Program-made: the position numbers and the translations under genes
Notes under the pieces: generated by a model
What the model saw: only the letters and a program-made list of their open reading frames with translations
The model's database searches: none
Told to the model about the DNA's origin: nothing
From: Bacteroidota bacterium
GTDB taxonomy: Bacteria; Bacteroidota; Bacteroidia; Chitinophagales; Chitinophagaceae
Reading direction: 5' to 3'
Assembly (NCBI GenBank): GCA_013285595.1
Contig: JABDHF010000002.1
Coordinates: forward strand, 22,304-86,303
DNA length: 64,000 nucleotides
Shown here: piece by piece, positions 1-12,300 of the stretch
How positions within the stretch are numbered: the first letter of the stretch is position 1
How the letters are laid out: each line of letters starts with the position of its first letter

Positions 1-3000
1 TATGGTGTATACCTCTGCGAGTGTTTGCGGCCCAAAGTCGAGCGAAGTACCGGTACCTGGCATTGGAGCGCCTACAAGCGTAACCCCGTAAAACAACTGG
101 TAGTTAACACCTGGCTGAGAACCGCTAAGCCCTACATGTAAGCCACCTGCGCCGGCACAGTAGTTTCCTCCGCCTGTAACTGTATACACCACAGGCAGCG
201 GGTTGATCGTTTCAATAGTAGTAAGATAGCAGCCTGTAGGCAACTTGTAAGTAATAGTGGCCGCACCAGCTGACAAGCCCGAAACAACACCGTTAGCAGC
301 ATTAACCGTAGCGAGCGCCGTATTGCTGCTGCTCCATGTGCCGCCGGTAACAGCATCTGCCAGTGCAGCCGTGGTTGTAGCGCACAGCTGGGCAATACCG
401 GTAACAGGCGCAGGTAATGAGTTAACAAATATATTCCGGGTAGTAGTACACCCAAACTTGCTGTAAGTAATAATTGCATTGCCGGGCACAAGGCCTGTAA
501 TTTTACCAGTTGCATCAATATTTACGGTACCGGTACCAGCAGCGCTTGTCCATGCACCGCCTGGTGTAAGATCGGTAAGCAGTGTGCTGTCGTTCAGGCA
601 AACCGCATTAGCCCCTAAAATAGGCAGCGGTGACGGGTTTACTGTAAAAGCAACATCGGTAGCGCAGCCTGTAGGCAGTGTAAATGTAATATTGATAGTA
701 CCTGCAGCTACTCCGCCCACTGATCCCGAAGTCGGGTTTACTGTAGCTATAGATGTATTGCTGCTGCTCCATGTGCTTGTACCATCCGGGTTAGTAAGCG
801 AGGTTGTGAAACCTACGCACACCGCAGTGCTGCCCGCTATAGCCGAAGGCAGCGGATTAACCGTTACAGGCTTTACAGCAAAGCAGCCGGCAGGCAATGT
901 GTAGGTTATTGTCAGTGTGCCCTGCGATACGCCGTTAACTGTATTCGCGGTCAGGCTGCCTATACTGGCGTCGCTGGTAGCCCAGGAGCCGCCACTGTTA
1001 ATATCGCTCAATGCAACAGACGACCCAACGCATACATTGCCGAGGCCGGTAATTGCAGCAGGCGTAAGATTAACCGTTACATTAGTAGCGGTCTTGCAGC
1101 TTGTTGGCAATGTATAAGTGATCATGACTGAGCCTTCGCTTATACCAGTAACAGCTCCTGATCCCGCGTCAACCGTTGCAGACAGTGTATTGCCACTTGT
1201 CCAGCTGCCACCACCATCAGGGTCGCTAAGGTTAGTTATTGCACCTGTACAAACGTTGGTAATTCCCACAATGCCAGATGGCAGGGGATTAACTGTAAAG
1301 GCAGTGGTAGTAAGGCATCCGGTAGGCAATGTATAGGTAATGGTTGCAGACCCTGCTAAAACACCCGATACTATACCAGAAGAAGTACCTACCGTGGCAA
1401 TAGTACCATCGCTGCTTAACCAGGTGCCGCCACCTGCGCCAAATAAAGCTACCTGTGAACCAAGGCAAACTACATTGCTGCCTGAAATAGCAGCTGGCAA
1501 TGGGTTAACAGTAACAACAGTGGACATTGTGCAGCCTGTAGATAAAGAATAGGTGATAGCTGCAGTACCGGCAGCAATGCCAGATACGTCGCCGGAAGTT
1601 GCATCTACTATTACCGATGAATTACTGCCAGACCAGCTGCCGCCAGAAGTGCCATCCGACAAAATGATGTCAGATGCTTCACAAACCTCGCCCGGGCCGG
1701 TTATTACTGCAGGCAGAGGATTGATCATAACGGTATTGCTGGCAGCAGTTGCGCCGGTACAGCCATTAACGTCTATGTAATTTACGGTTACCATGGTGCT
1801 GCCAGGTGTCAGCCAGTTAAGCGATACCGTATTGCTTGCAGCGCCTATGCCTCCCGATGTAATAATATAGTCAGTACCCGCTACGCCCGGTACGCTCCAG
1901 GTATAAGATGCTTCTCCTGCCTGCGTGGTATACGTAGCACTGCCGGTAGCACATATATCTGTAGTCGGGGCTTCACTAAATGAAGGAACTGGTTGCGCAT
2001 TTACAGTGGTAGTGCTTGATGCAGGAACTATTCCGGTGCATCCGGCAGCAACGCCATAGTTAACAGTAACTGTTTTGCTGCCTGCGGTTAGCCACATAAG
2101 CGTTACCGTATTATCTGTAGCGCTAATGCCGCCGGAAGTGATGGTATAATCTACTCCCGCTACACCCCCAACTGTCCAGGCATAAGACAACTGTGAGGCC
2201 TGCGTAGTATATATTACGCTACTATTGGCACATGTACTTGCCGATGGAGAAGACGTAAACGTAGGCACTGGGGTTGCATTTACAGTGGTAGTGTTAGTTG
2301 CCGGGGTTGCACCTGTACAGCCCGCAGCGTCGGTATAATTTACCGTTACATTTTTACCACCCGTGGTTATCCAGGTAATTGTTATTGTATTGGTGCTTGT
2401 GCTGCCTGCTGTAATGTTATAATCAGTACCGGCAGTGCCATCGACCGTCCAGGTATAAGCTGACTGCCCGGATAATGTAGAATAGGTCAGCCCATAATTT
2501 GCACAAATATTAGCGCCCGGCGAAGAAATAAAGGTAGGCACAGGTAGCGCATCTACCGTAGTAGTGTTCGTTGCTGCACTTGCCCCGGTGCAACTATTGG
2601 CATTAGTATAATTAACGGCCACTGTTTTACTGCCGGGTGTCAGCCATACTATTGTTGCTGAATTGCTTGTACTGCCAATATCACCTGCCGTTATATTATA
2701 GTCGGTCCCGGCAACACCCGGTACACTCCATACATAAGACGACTGGCCTGCTTGCGTTTGGTACACTGTCGCGCTCGCCGCACAAGTAGCAGGAGCTGCA
2801 GAAGAAATAAATGTAGGCGTGGGCAGCAGGTTCACAGTAGTTGCAGCCGATGCCGCAACAGCTCCCGGGCAACCGCCAGCGTTAGTATAGTTTATCGTCA
2901 CTGTTTTACTGCCTCCGGTAAGCCAGGTAAGTGTTACTGTATTGCTGGCGCTGCCAATACCGCCCGAGGTGATGGTATAATCAGTACCAGCAGCGCCCGG

Positions 3001-5469
3001 CACTACCCAGTTATAAGAAGATTGGCCTGCCTGCGTGGTGTAAGTTGCACTGCTGTTAGCGCAGATCGACGCACCCGGCGCAGCAGTAAACGTAGGCACC
3101 GCCAATGCATTTACCGTTGTTGTGTTAGATGCAGGGCTTGCGCCGGTGCAGCCTGCTGTATTTGAATAGTTAACCATTACGGTTTTACTGCCCGTGGTCA
3201 GCCAGGTGAGCGTTACCGTATTGCTCGTACTGCTTATGTCACCCGCTGTAATTGTATAATCTGTGCCAGATATGCCCGGCACTGTCCAGTTGTATGCTAA
3301 CCGCGCTGCGGTAGTGGTATAAGTGACACTGCTGCCAACACAGGTATTAGGTGTAGGAGCCACTGTAAATGTAGGAACGGGTATGTTGTTTACTGTTGTT
3401 GTATTAGTGGCAGGCACTACACCCGCGCAGCTGCCAGTAGTATAATTAATGGTTACCGTTTTACCACCTGTGGTCAGCCATGTAAGTGTTACCGTGTTGC
3501 TGGCGCTGCCAGTGCCACCCGCTGTAACTGTGTAGTCTGTACCTGAAGTACCGGGCACGCCCCATATATAAGAAGACTGGCCAGGCTGTGCAGTGTAAGT
3601 TACGCTGCTATTCCGGCAGGTATTTGCACTGGCGGAAGCCGTAAACGCAGGCACGGGTGATAAGTTAACTGTTGTGGTGGTAGTAGCGGCGCTGGCACCG
3701 GTACAGCCACCTGTATTGGTATAATTTACAGTAACGGTTTTGCCGCCGCTGGTAAGCCAGGTAAGCGTTGCGGTATTGCTGGCGCTGCCTGTACCACCTG
3801 CTGTGATCGTGTAATCGGTACCGGACACACCTGGCACCGTCCATGTGTAAGCATTCTGGCCCGCTTGTGTGGTATACACTGTACTAACGCCGGAGCATGT
3901 AGCCGCACCGGGAGAAGCAGTAAACGTAGCTACCGGCAGCGGATTTACCGTAGTAGCGCTTGATGCCGCGGTTGCACCAGGGCAGCTGCCACTACTGTAA
4001 TTAACAGTTACCGTTTTGCCACCTGTAGTGAGCCACGTAAGCGTTACTGTATTGCTGCTGCTGCCAATGCCACCCGCAGTAATATTGTAATCTGTACCAG
4101 AAGCGCCCGGAACGGTCCATACATAAGATGACTGGCCCGACTGTGTAGTGTATGTTACGCTGCTGTTCACACAGATGTTAGACCCTGGGGAGGTGGTAAA
4201 TGTGGGTGTAGGCAGTGGGGTTACTGTAGCTACGTCAGCTGTGCGGGGAGTTGCAGCGGCATTCAGGCTTATTTTCCAGTTATAAAAATAAGCACGTTGG
4301 CCACCGCCTGTGATCACGCCCACAGCAGCGTCGCCCGTAAGAGAAAAACCGGCAACAGTAGCGGGATACGGCCCATAGGTAGTACCTACTCCCCTGTATA
4401 TCCAGGCTTCTGTACCATCAAATGAAGCATCGCCGCCAATCTGGTAATTGGTAGCGCCAGCCGGAACGGAAAAGCCTAGTGGTATGGTTACCGGCACTGT
4501 ATTAGATATCTGGCCGGCAGTAATAGTAACGATAGGTGCAGTGGCTAATAAGGTGCCTGCATTGTCTTTCATCACTATTATTAAATTGCCGGTAGTATTA
4601 GGGTAAACGTCGACTGAATTGATGGTTACCGCATTAGTTGATGAAAACCAGTGCAGGTCTGACCGCTGGTCCATCTGGTATGCAGCGGTAACAACAGTAT
4701 TGTCCGACAAGCTACCCGTCTGGATCGTGGCAGATTGTGATGCCTCAGCGTAATAAGTAGTTGTGCCGCTTATTGAAGGGGTGGTAAAAGATGTGCCGGT
4801 ACCTACGTTAGTGCCCGCAGTCAATGCATCAAACCAGTTGATCGTAGAGCCGGTGGAAGCTGTAGCGCTTAAAGATACAGTGCCGGTGCCGCACCTGCTG
4901 CCGGCAACAGCGCCGGTAATAACAGGATTTACAATAGTAACCGTACCGGTGGCCACGGCCGAACCAGTTACAGAGCCTGTAGATACCGCAATATTGGCAG
5001 CGGGTATAGATGCAACCGAAATGGTATGCCCAGATACCGGCGCTGAAGCAAAGGTAGGCACTACAAAGAAATAGTACGGAACACCAGAGCTTGTAGACAA
5101 GGTATAGGGCGTGCTTAAATTCATGGTCTGCAGCCCTGCGCCTGTAGCAGTTAATGTACCTGAAGGTACAAGAGTGGCGCCGCTGATGGAATTAACACCT
5201 GCATTTACATAGAGCGTAAATGTGGTAATATCTGTAGTTGTATAAGTTCCGGCTGTGGTAAATTTAACCTGTGTCACATTCGCATTGCCTACCGTTTGCA
5301 TTAAAGAAAAGCTGGCGATAGGATTACTCACCGCAGGGCTGGAGTTGATAATTGACGGGCCTATATTAGAGGTCACTATATTGCCATCGGCAAGAGCAGT
5401 GGCCTGGCCGTAACTTTTAGTTATTGAACAGCAAAGGAATAACAGAAAGATAAAATGTATCTTTTTCAT
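1..5469 (-). CDS. Giant secreted surface protein, C-terminus beyond window: signal peptide, PKD-like repeats, then Big-like repeats
   Basis: Reverse strand reads MKKIHFIFLLFLCCSITKSYGQA... from ATG at 5469; about ten repeats of the type 'TFTxSPGxxxCxxSxxxYTTQxGQxxYxWTVPGxxGTDYxITxGGxGSxSNTVTLTWLTxGGKTVTVNY'; nearer the window edge, units like 'ITGxxxVCxGxTTxLSDxxxGGTWSSSNTxIATV'. Missing from the ORF track because it runs off the edge. Confidence 0.85.
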   Translation of the reverse strand, partial: MKKIHFIFLLFLCCSITKSYGQATALADGNIVTSNIGPSIINSSPAVSNPIASFSLMQTVGNANVTQVKFTTAGTYTTTDITTFTLYVNAGVNSISGATLVPSGTLTATGAGLQTMNLSTPYTLSTSSGVPYYFFVVPTFASAPVSGHTISVASIPAANIAVSTGSVTGSAVATGTVTIVNPVITGAVAGSRCGTGTVSLSATASTGSTINWFDALTAGTNVGTGTSFTTPSISGTTTYYAEASQSATIQTGSLSDNTVVTAAYQMDQRSDLHWFSSTNAVTINSVDVYPNTTGNLIIVMKDNAGTLLATAPIVTITAGQISNTVPVTIPLGFSVPAGATNYQIGGDASFDGTEAWIYRGVGTTYGPYPATVAGFSLTGDAAVGVITGGGQRAYFYNWKISLNAAATPRTADVATVTPLPTPTFTTSPGSNICVNSSVTYTTQSGQSSYVWTVPGASGTDYNITAGGIGSSSNTVTLTWLTTGGKTVTVNYSSGSCPGATAASSATTVNPLPVATFTASPGAATCSGVSTVYTTQAGQNAYTWTVPGVSGTDYTITAGGTGSASNTATLTWLTSGGKTVTVNYTNTGGCTGASAATTTTTVNLSPVPAFTASASANTCRNSSVTYTAQPGQSSYIWGVPGTSGTDYTVTAGGTGSASNTVTLTWLTTGGKTVTINYTTGSCAGVVPATNTTTVNNIPVPTFTVAPTPNTCVGSSVTYTTTAARLAYNWTVPGISGTDYTITAGDISSTSNTVTLTWLTTGSKTVMVNYSNTAGCTGASPASNTTTVNALAVPTFTAAPGASICANSSATYTTQAGQSSYNWVVPGAAGTDYTITSGGIGSASNTVTLTWLTGGSKTVTINYTNAGGCPGAVAASAATTVNLLPTPTFISSAAPATCAASATVYQTQAGQSSYVWSVPGVAGTDYNITAGDIGSTSNSATIVWLTPGSKTVAVNYTNANSCTGASAATNTTTVDALPVPTFISSPGANICANYGLTYSTLSGQSAYTWTVDGTAGTDYNITAGSTSTNTITITWITTGGKNVTVNYTDAAGCTGATPATNTTTVNATPVPTFTSSPSASTCANSSVIYTTQASQLSYAWTVGGVAGVDYTITSGGISATDNTVTLMWLTAGSKTVTVNYGVAAGCTGIVPASSTTTVNAQPVPSFSEAPTTDICATGSATYTTQAGEASYTWSVPGVAGTDYIITSGGIGAASNTVSLNWLTPGSTMVTVNYIDVNGCTGATAASNTVMINPLPAVITGPGEVCEASDIILSDGTSGGSWSGSNSSVIVDATSGDVSGIAAGTAAITYSLSTGCTMSTVVTVNPLPAAISGSNVVCLGSQVALFGAGGGTWLSSDGTIATVGTSSGIVSGVLAGSATITYTLPTGCLTTTAFTVNPLPSGIVGITNVCTGAITNLSDPDGGGSWTSGNTLSATVDAGSGAVTGISEGSVMITYTLPTSCKTATNVTVNLTPAAITGLGNVCVGSSVALSDINSGGSWATSDASIGSLTANTVNGVSQGTLTITYTLPAGCFAVKPVTVNPLPSAIAGSTAVCVGFTTSLTNPDGTSTWSSSNTSIATVNPTSGSVGGVAAGTINITFTLPTGCATDVAFTVNPSPLPILGANAVCLNDSTLLTDLTPGGAWTSAAGTGTVNIDATGKITGLVPGNAIITYSKFGCTTTRNIFVNSLPAPVTGIAQLCATTTAALADAVTGGTWSSSNTALATVNAANGVVSGLSAGAATITYKLPTGCYLTTIETINPLPVVYTVTGGGNYCAGAGGLHVGLSGSQPGVNYQLFYGVTLVGAPMPGTGTSLDFGPQTLAEVYTI

Positions 5470-5654
5470 GTGGAGTGCGGTTTTTGTGCAGTATAAACCT
5501 ACCCATTAAAATTCAAATAAACAAATAGCGCAATTGATTATGAATGCACTATATATTGTTTAACCCGGAGTTATTATTAATAGCACAATGGCGAAAATAA
5601 TTCAGTTCAAAATCGGGTTTCCGATATATATAATAAAAAATATCAGGCAATCCT

Positions 5655-6200
5655 TTATAAACCGGTAACCACCTGTTTAAGCGCCTCAATGATATGATCA
5701 TTATAAGAGATGGCCGCCACCACGTACATTCCGGTTGCAAAGCCATTTATTTCTATTACGTTGCGCCCTGCCACATCTTCTTCCCACACTTTACGGCCCA
5801 GCATGTCGCGGATAACTATGGACTTAATATCCTTGTTACCGTTTATGCCTACGAAGAAGCTGCCATTCGTTGGGTTAGGCCACAGCACCATATTTCCGTT
5901 AGGGTTGCTTTGTGTATTTATGGTTACGGTGTCGGTATAGCTTGCATACCTCACTTATCTACCAGCACCAGGCGGTAGAAGCTTATACCCTGCCAGTCGT
6001 TAGAGTCAGTCCTGTTGTACACAGACCCTGCGGTCACCATGCCGGGCGCTTTGGACGCTACAGTGTCCAGAACTTTGAATTGGATCTCGTTACTCAGCCG
6101 GCGCTGCATGACGAAGTACTCGTTATTTATTTCGGGATTGGTAACCCAGTACAGGTATACTTGCTTATCGTTCAGCCTATGGCCAGCAAGGAGGAACCCT
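5655..6200 (-). pseudogene. C-terminal remnant of a T9SS-sorted surface protein, frameshifted
   Basis: Minus strand reads '..LNDKQVYLYWVTNPEINNEYFVMQRRLSNEIQFKVLDTVASKAPGM..DWQGISFYRLVLVDK*' then, in another frame, 'RYASYTDTVTINTQSNPNGNMVLWPNPTNGSFFVGINGNKDIKSIVIRDMLGRKVWEEDV..GMYVVAA' (sorting domain). No N-terminus. Confidence 0.75.
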
Positions 6201-6362
6201 ATACAGTAGATATAAGCCGCGATGAGCTTGCTACCCTTACGGGCACAGCCACAGAGTCACTCATCCGCCGTTAAGCGATTTTAAAAGCGAGCATCTTATA
6301 GACATCAAAACCGGCAAGGTGGTACTCATTAATAAAAAGAGGCTGGAAAACCTGGTAAGATA
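6190..6362 (+). pseudogene. Remnant of a Crp/Fnr-family regulator HTH domain, frameshifted
   Basis: 'EEPYTVDISRDELATLTGTATESLIRR' then frame change at ~6270 to 'SDFKSEHLIDIKTGKVVLINKKRLENLVR*'; together typical of a Crp C-terminal winged helix. Confidence 0.6.
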
Positions 6363-6395
6363 GGTTTTTCAGCCTCTTTCATTTTTCGGCAATTA

Positions 6396-9300
6396 CTAAT
6401 TGCTAACCACAACCTTCGCCACATAACTTCTGTTAGCAGTAGCTGCTGTTATAAAATAAACACCAGCTGCCGCATTAAGTTTCAGCTCTGCATCTTTGTT
6501 GGCAGTAGTACTAAATTCCCTAACCTTTTCGCCTACAAGATTAGTGATGATCACCCGTACCGGCTCATCCGTTGCCGATGATAATACTATAGTGAATGTT
6601 CCATTATTAGGGTTAGGCCATACACGCAGCAGCTCTCTTTCTCCGGCAACAGCTTGTACCGCGCTTCCAGCAGGTGTACTGCACACTGATACCGGGAATA
6701 CAGCAACAGCCTGGCCACATGCATTACTCAACGTATACACAATAGTATCAGCCCCCGATGCCATACCCGTAATGATAACACCTGTGGGAGTTGCCGTAAT
6801 GGCTACGTTGTTATTGCTGGTAGTCCATGTGCCGCCCGGCAGTGTTACGGCCAGCGTATCCTTAGTGCCCACGCATATGGATGTTCCACCTGTAATAACG
6901 CCTGCTGCAGGCAATGCGCCTATGGTTACGGTATAATTTGCAGTCGCCGTACCGCACATGTTCGTAACAACATAGGTTATCGTATCAATACCCGTAGATA
7001 CAGCATTCACGATACCGGCACTGTTAACGCTCACGTGGCTGTTAGCCACGCTCCAGCTTCCACCTGTTACTGCGTCGGCCAGTGTAATATGGATTCCTGT
7101 ACACAGGGCATCATCCCCGGTAATGGGCGCTACTTCCGGTAGTGCATTTACAGTTATCGGTTTTTCAGCCATGGCAATACCACAACTGGTGGTAACGGTA
7201 TATTTTATAGTATCTAATCCTGCGGTTACACCGTGAATTGTACCGCCGGCAGCCGTTGTTGCCGCAGTGCTATTGCTCCATACCCCGCCGGCAGCCGCAT
7301 CTGCTAATGTAATATTGTTGCCCGCACATACACTGGCAGCTCCCGTTATTACACCTGCAAATGGCAATGGATTAATGGTAACGGATCTTGTGGCCACAAC
7401 GCTGCCGCAACTATTGCTTACCGTATAGCTGATAATGCTTGTACCCACTGCTACCCCTGAAACAAAACCATCCAAAACCGTTACCGAGAGATTACTTCTG
7501 CCCCATATGCCCCCCGGCGCCACATCTGATAACGCGGTAACATCACCTATACACACAGAAGCAACACCATCAATACTACCCGCAGATGGAGGTACATCGA
7601 CCGTTATAGTCTCTGCCGATGAGCAACCGGTAGGCAATGTATAGCGAACAGAAGTAGTACCCGCTAATATCCCGGAAATAACACCAGCGCCTGAAATTGC
7701 ACCCACCGCGGTATTACTGCTGCTCCACGCGCCACCAGCCGTGGTATCACTTAGGTTTTCGGTACTTCCTAAACATAAATGATTCAGCCCTACAACCGGA
7801 CCCGGTGATGGGTTTACTATCAGCGTTGTCGTAGTATAGCAACCAAGCAGCAATGTATAAGTAACCGTAGTGATCCCCGAAGAATAAGGTGTTACTACAC
7901 CCGTAGACGATATGCTTGCCGAAGTGCTTGTCCAGAAACCTCCCGTTACAGCGTCAGACAGGGATAGCGTACTGCCATAAGCACACATATCACCCATCCC
8001 CGTTATTGGTGGCACCGCTATTACGGTTACTAAACGTATGGCCGTGCATCCTGCACTGTTGGTATAACTTATAGTAGACGCGCCCCCGGTCAATCCATTG
8101 ACCACACCGCTGCCCGTGATCGTAGCAATTGCTGTATTACTGCTGCTCCAGGCGCCGCTGGCCGATGCATCGGCCAGCAACGTAGCATAACCAATGCATA
8201 CCTCTGTAGTGCCTGTAATAGGCAACGGCGTTGCATCTACAGTCACTATCGCAGTCACTGTGCAGCCTGCACCCATAGAGTAAGCAATAACAGCATTCCC
8301 GGCAGATACACCGGTTACCAGCCCGGTTGATGCCACTACCGTTGCCACCCCTGGTGATATACTGCTCCATACACCGCCACCTACATCTGATAATGAGGTG
8401 GTTGTTCCTGCGCATATCCTTGCAGCCCCGCTTATAGCCGCCGGCAGCGAATTAATGCTAACTATCGTAGTTCTTATACAGCCGTTTACTGCATAGCTAA
8501 TGGTGGCCGTCCCCAGGTCGTTACCACTAACGGCACCGGTGGCAGACACCGTGGCCACCGTTGTATTATCACTGCTCCATACCCCGCCACCCACGGCATC
8601 GCTGAGCAATGTTACAGCGCCAACACAAATACCGGTAATCCCAGAAACAGGTGGTGGCGCGCTATTGATACTTATAGTAACCGCAACGCCGCACCCTGCA
8701 GCCAATGTGTAGCTAACTATTGCCGTACCCGCAGCTACCCCGGTAATATCCCCGGTCAGGGCATTTGCGTTGGCAATGCCCGTATTACTGCTGCTCCATA
8801 TGCCTCCTGTAGCAGCATTCCCCAGCGTTGTCATCGTACCTGCACATACATGCAGTATGCCGGTTATAGCGCCCGGCAGTGTGTTCACCGTTACCGTTGT
8901 ATTTACGGCACAGCCATTTACAGTATAAGAAACCATAGCAGTGCCCGCAGTAGCAGTGGTTACCACTCCTGTACCACTTATCGTAGCCGCAGTAGTAGCA
9001 GCAATGCTCCATATGCCACCTGTAGCAGCATCGGCAAGCAACGCCGTGGCGCCTGCGCATAAATTAACTGTTCCTGTTATAGCCGCCGGCGCAGCATTAA
9101 CTGTAGCTACTGCCGATGTAGTGCAGCCACCGCCCAGGGAGTAAGTGATCGTTGTAGTACCATGAATACTACCAGACACAACCCCCGAGCCTGTAACCGT
9201 AGCCACCGTAGTATTGCTGCTGGTCCATACGCCGCCACTGGCGCTATTGCCCAGAGTAGTAGTTGCTCCTGCGCATACACTCAGCACACCACTTATAGCA

Positions 9301-12300
9301 GACGGGGCAAGATTCACTGCCACCACACTGTTGATAATGCAGCCGGCGGGAGTAGTATAAGTGATCATAGCAGTACCCGGGGTACTGCCTGTTACTAAAC
9401 CGGCAGCATTCACCAAAGCTATAGAGGTTGCCCCGCTGCTCCATGTGCCACCCGTTACCGCGTCAGATAATGTTGTTGTGGCTCCCACACACATACCAGT
9501 ATTCCCCGTTATCGTGGCAATAGGATTTACTGTCACTACCTTCGTTACCACACAGGTTGCACCCAGTGAGTAGGTAATATTAGTGGTACCGGGCAATGCC
9601 CCCGTCACCGTGCCCGTGGCATCAATGCTGGCAATAGCAATATTGCTGCTTGTCCATGAGCCACCAGCTACTGCATCGCCTAGTATAGTTGTGGCGCCCG
9701 CGCACACATGCAGCGTACCCGATATTGCTGATGGTGTCAGATTCACCGTTACCATCGTGCGGGTCATGCAGCCTGCCCTGGTATATGTGATGGTATCAAC
9801 ACCTGCAGCACTACCTGTCACCAATCCCGTGCCCGATATATTGGCAACCGTTGTAGTGTTGCTGCTCCATACACCTCCTCCTGTTAAGTCAGCCAGTTGT
9901 GTAGTGGCGCCTATGCATATGCTTGTTCCCCCGGTTATAGCCAGCGGGGCAGGATTTACCGTTATTGTTTTATTTACAGTGCAGCCCGTACCCAGTGAAT
10001 AGGCAATACTGGTAGTGCCTGCTACCACACCTGTTACAATTCCGTTCAGTGAACCTATGGTAGCCACGCCCGTATTACTGCTGCTCCACGCGCCACCACC
10101 TACAGCATCGTTCAGGCTCATAGTATCGTTAGCGCATACAGCAGCGCCTCCTATGATCGCTGTTGGCGAAAGGCTTACGGTAATAGTAGTAAGCGCAGTG
10201 CAGCCGGCGGTAGTAGTATATTTAATAACCGTAGTGCCCGTAGCTGCACCGGTTACTGTACCCGACGATCCTACAGTGGCCACACTGGTGGAAACACTTA
10301 TCCAGGTGCCACCTGCAGGGCTCGTACTTTCGGTTATTGTTGCACCCACACATTCTGCGGTAGGCCCTGTAATGGGCGATGGCAGCGGGTTTATACTCAT
10401 TATAGCTGTTCGTGTGCAGCCTGCTGTGTAAGAAATTACCGCAGTTCCACCGCCAACACCGCTTACCACGCCACCCGGCGTTATGGTAGCTACAGAGGCT
10501 GGGCTGCCCGTCCACAGGCCACCGGTGGCCACATCATGCAGTGTAAGTGTGGCGCCCGCGCAAATGGCAGCTACTCCGGTAATAGCCGGAGGCAACGCAT
10601 TTACAGTGATCACTGCACTTCTACTGCAGCCGGTAGGTAAGGTATACGTTATTGTAGCGGTACCGGGTACCGAGCCACTTATCATACCTGTAGCGTTTGT
10701 CGTTGCTATGATCGTGACGCTGCTGCTCCATGTCCCTCCTGTCGAAATATCGCTTAGCAGTGTAGTTGCTCCGGGGCACATACTCATACTGCCGCTTATA
10801 ATTGCCGGCAAGGGGTTGATAGTTATCGTAATATGCGCGGTGCAGCCATTGGCTGCAGAGGTAAACGTGATCGTTGCCGTACCGCCCGCTACACCGGTGA
10901 TAACACCTGAGGACGAGCCTGCAGTAGCAATAGCAGTATTATTGCTGCTCCAGGTGCCGGTGCCATCGCTTAGCAGTGTAGTGCCTGCAGCGCAGGCAGC
11001 AGCAGTGCCGCCTATAGCCGGGGGCAGCGGGTTTACCGTTACAATAGCCGTTGAGCTGCAACCCACACCCAGCGAATAGGTGATGACAGATGTGCCGGGT
11101 ATTATACCGCCCGTTATACCTGTGGCGCCTATCGTTGCTACCCCGGTATTGCTGCTGGCCCAGGTGCCACCGCCACCATCAGTAAGGGTGGTGGTGAGCC
11201 CCGGGCATAAATGGATTGTACCACCTATAGGGCTTGGCGATGAGTTCACCGTAACAATGGTAGTCACAGAGCAGCCCGTAGGCAGCCTATATACGATAGA
11301 GGCAATGCCAGGGCTATTCCCCCGCGCCAGGCCGGTGGCTATATTCACCGAAGCTACAAAGGTGTTACTGCTGCTCCAGGTGCCACCGCTTGTAGCGTCG
11401 CTAAGAGTTGTTGTAAGGCCGGCGCACACTACTGTAGTGCCCGTTATAGCCAATGGCAGCGGGTTCACCGTAACTATTGCGGTAACGGTGCAGGTAGCAA
11501 AGGTGTAAGATATAGTCGTTGTGCCTGGCGATACGCTATATAAGCCACCTATGCCATCTATTGTTGCTACCGTTGTATTGTCGCTGCTCCAGCCACCACC
11601 GCTTATATCGTCGTTTAAAAAAGTGGAGGCTCCCGCACATACTGAGAATATGCCGGTTATAGGTAGCGGCCCTATGTTAACGGTCAATATCGCCGTTGCA
11701 GCACAAGTGGTGCCCAGGGTATACGAGATCGTGGTAGTGCCGGTAGATAGCGCCCCCGCTGTTACAACACCGGAAAACGGATCGATAGCCGCTGTAAAAG
11801 AGTTACTGCTTGTCCAGAAGCCCCCTGTTGTGGCATCTGTTAAAGTGGTAGTAGTACCCATACAGATATTGAGTGCGCCGGCGATGGGGGCCGGCACTGG
11901 GTTCACGGTCATTATGGCGGTAGCAGAGCAGCCGCCGGCCATGGTGTAAGATATAACCGAGGTTCCCGGCGCTCCACCCGTTACATTCCCGGTAGCCACT
12001 ATAGATGCTACTCCCGTATTGCTGCTCCCCCAGGCGCCGCCTATAGGAGTACAAGACAACAAAGACGTTGATCCCTGGCAAAGAAGAATGTTCCCTGATA
12101 TAGAAGATGGCTGTGGATTAACAGTAACTATTTTCGAGGCGCTGCAGCCTCCTGCTATGGTATAAGTAATGGTTACCAGGCTCACCGCGGTAACATTACC
12201 ACCTGTCACAATGCCTGAGCCAACATTTACCGTAGCAATAATGGTATTGCCACTACTCCAGGTGCCACCCGTGGTCGACTCGCTTAAAGTAGTCGTTGTG

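Noticed and set aside
5912-6274. 120-aa plus-strand ORF as a gene
   Set aside because: Chimera: 5' half is antisense to the T9SS remnant, only the 3' end is a meaningful Crp fragment.
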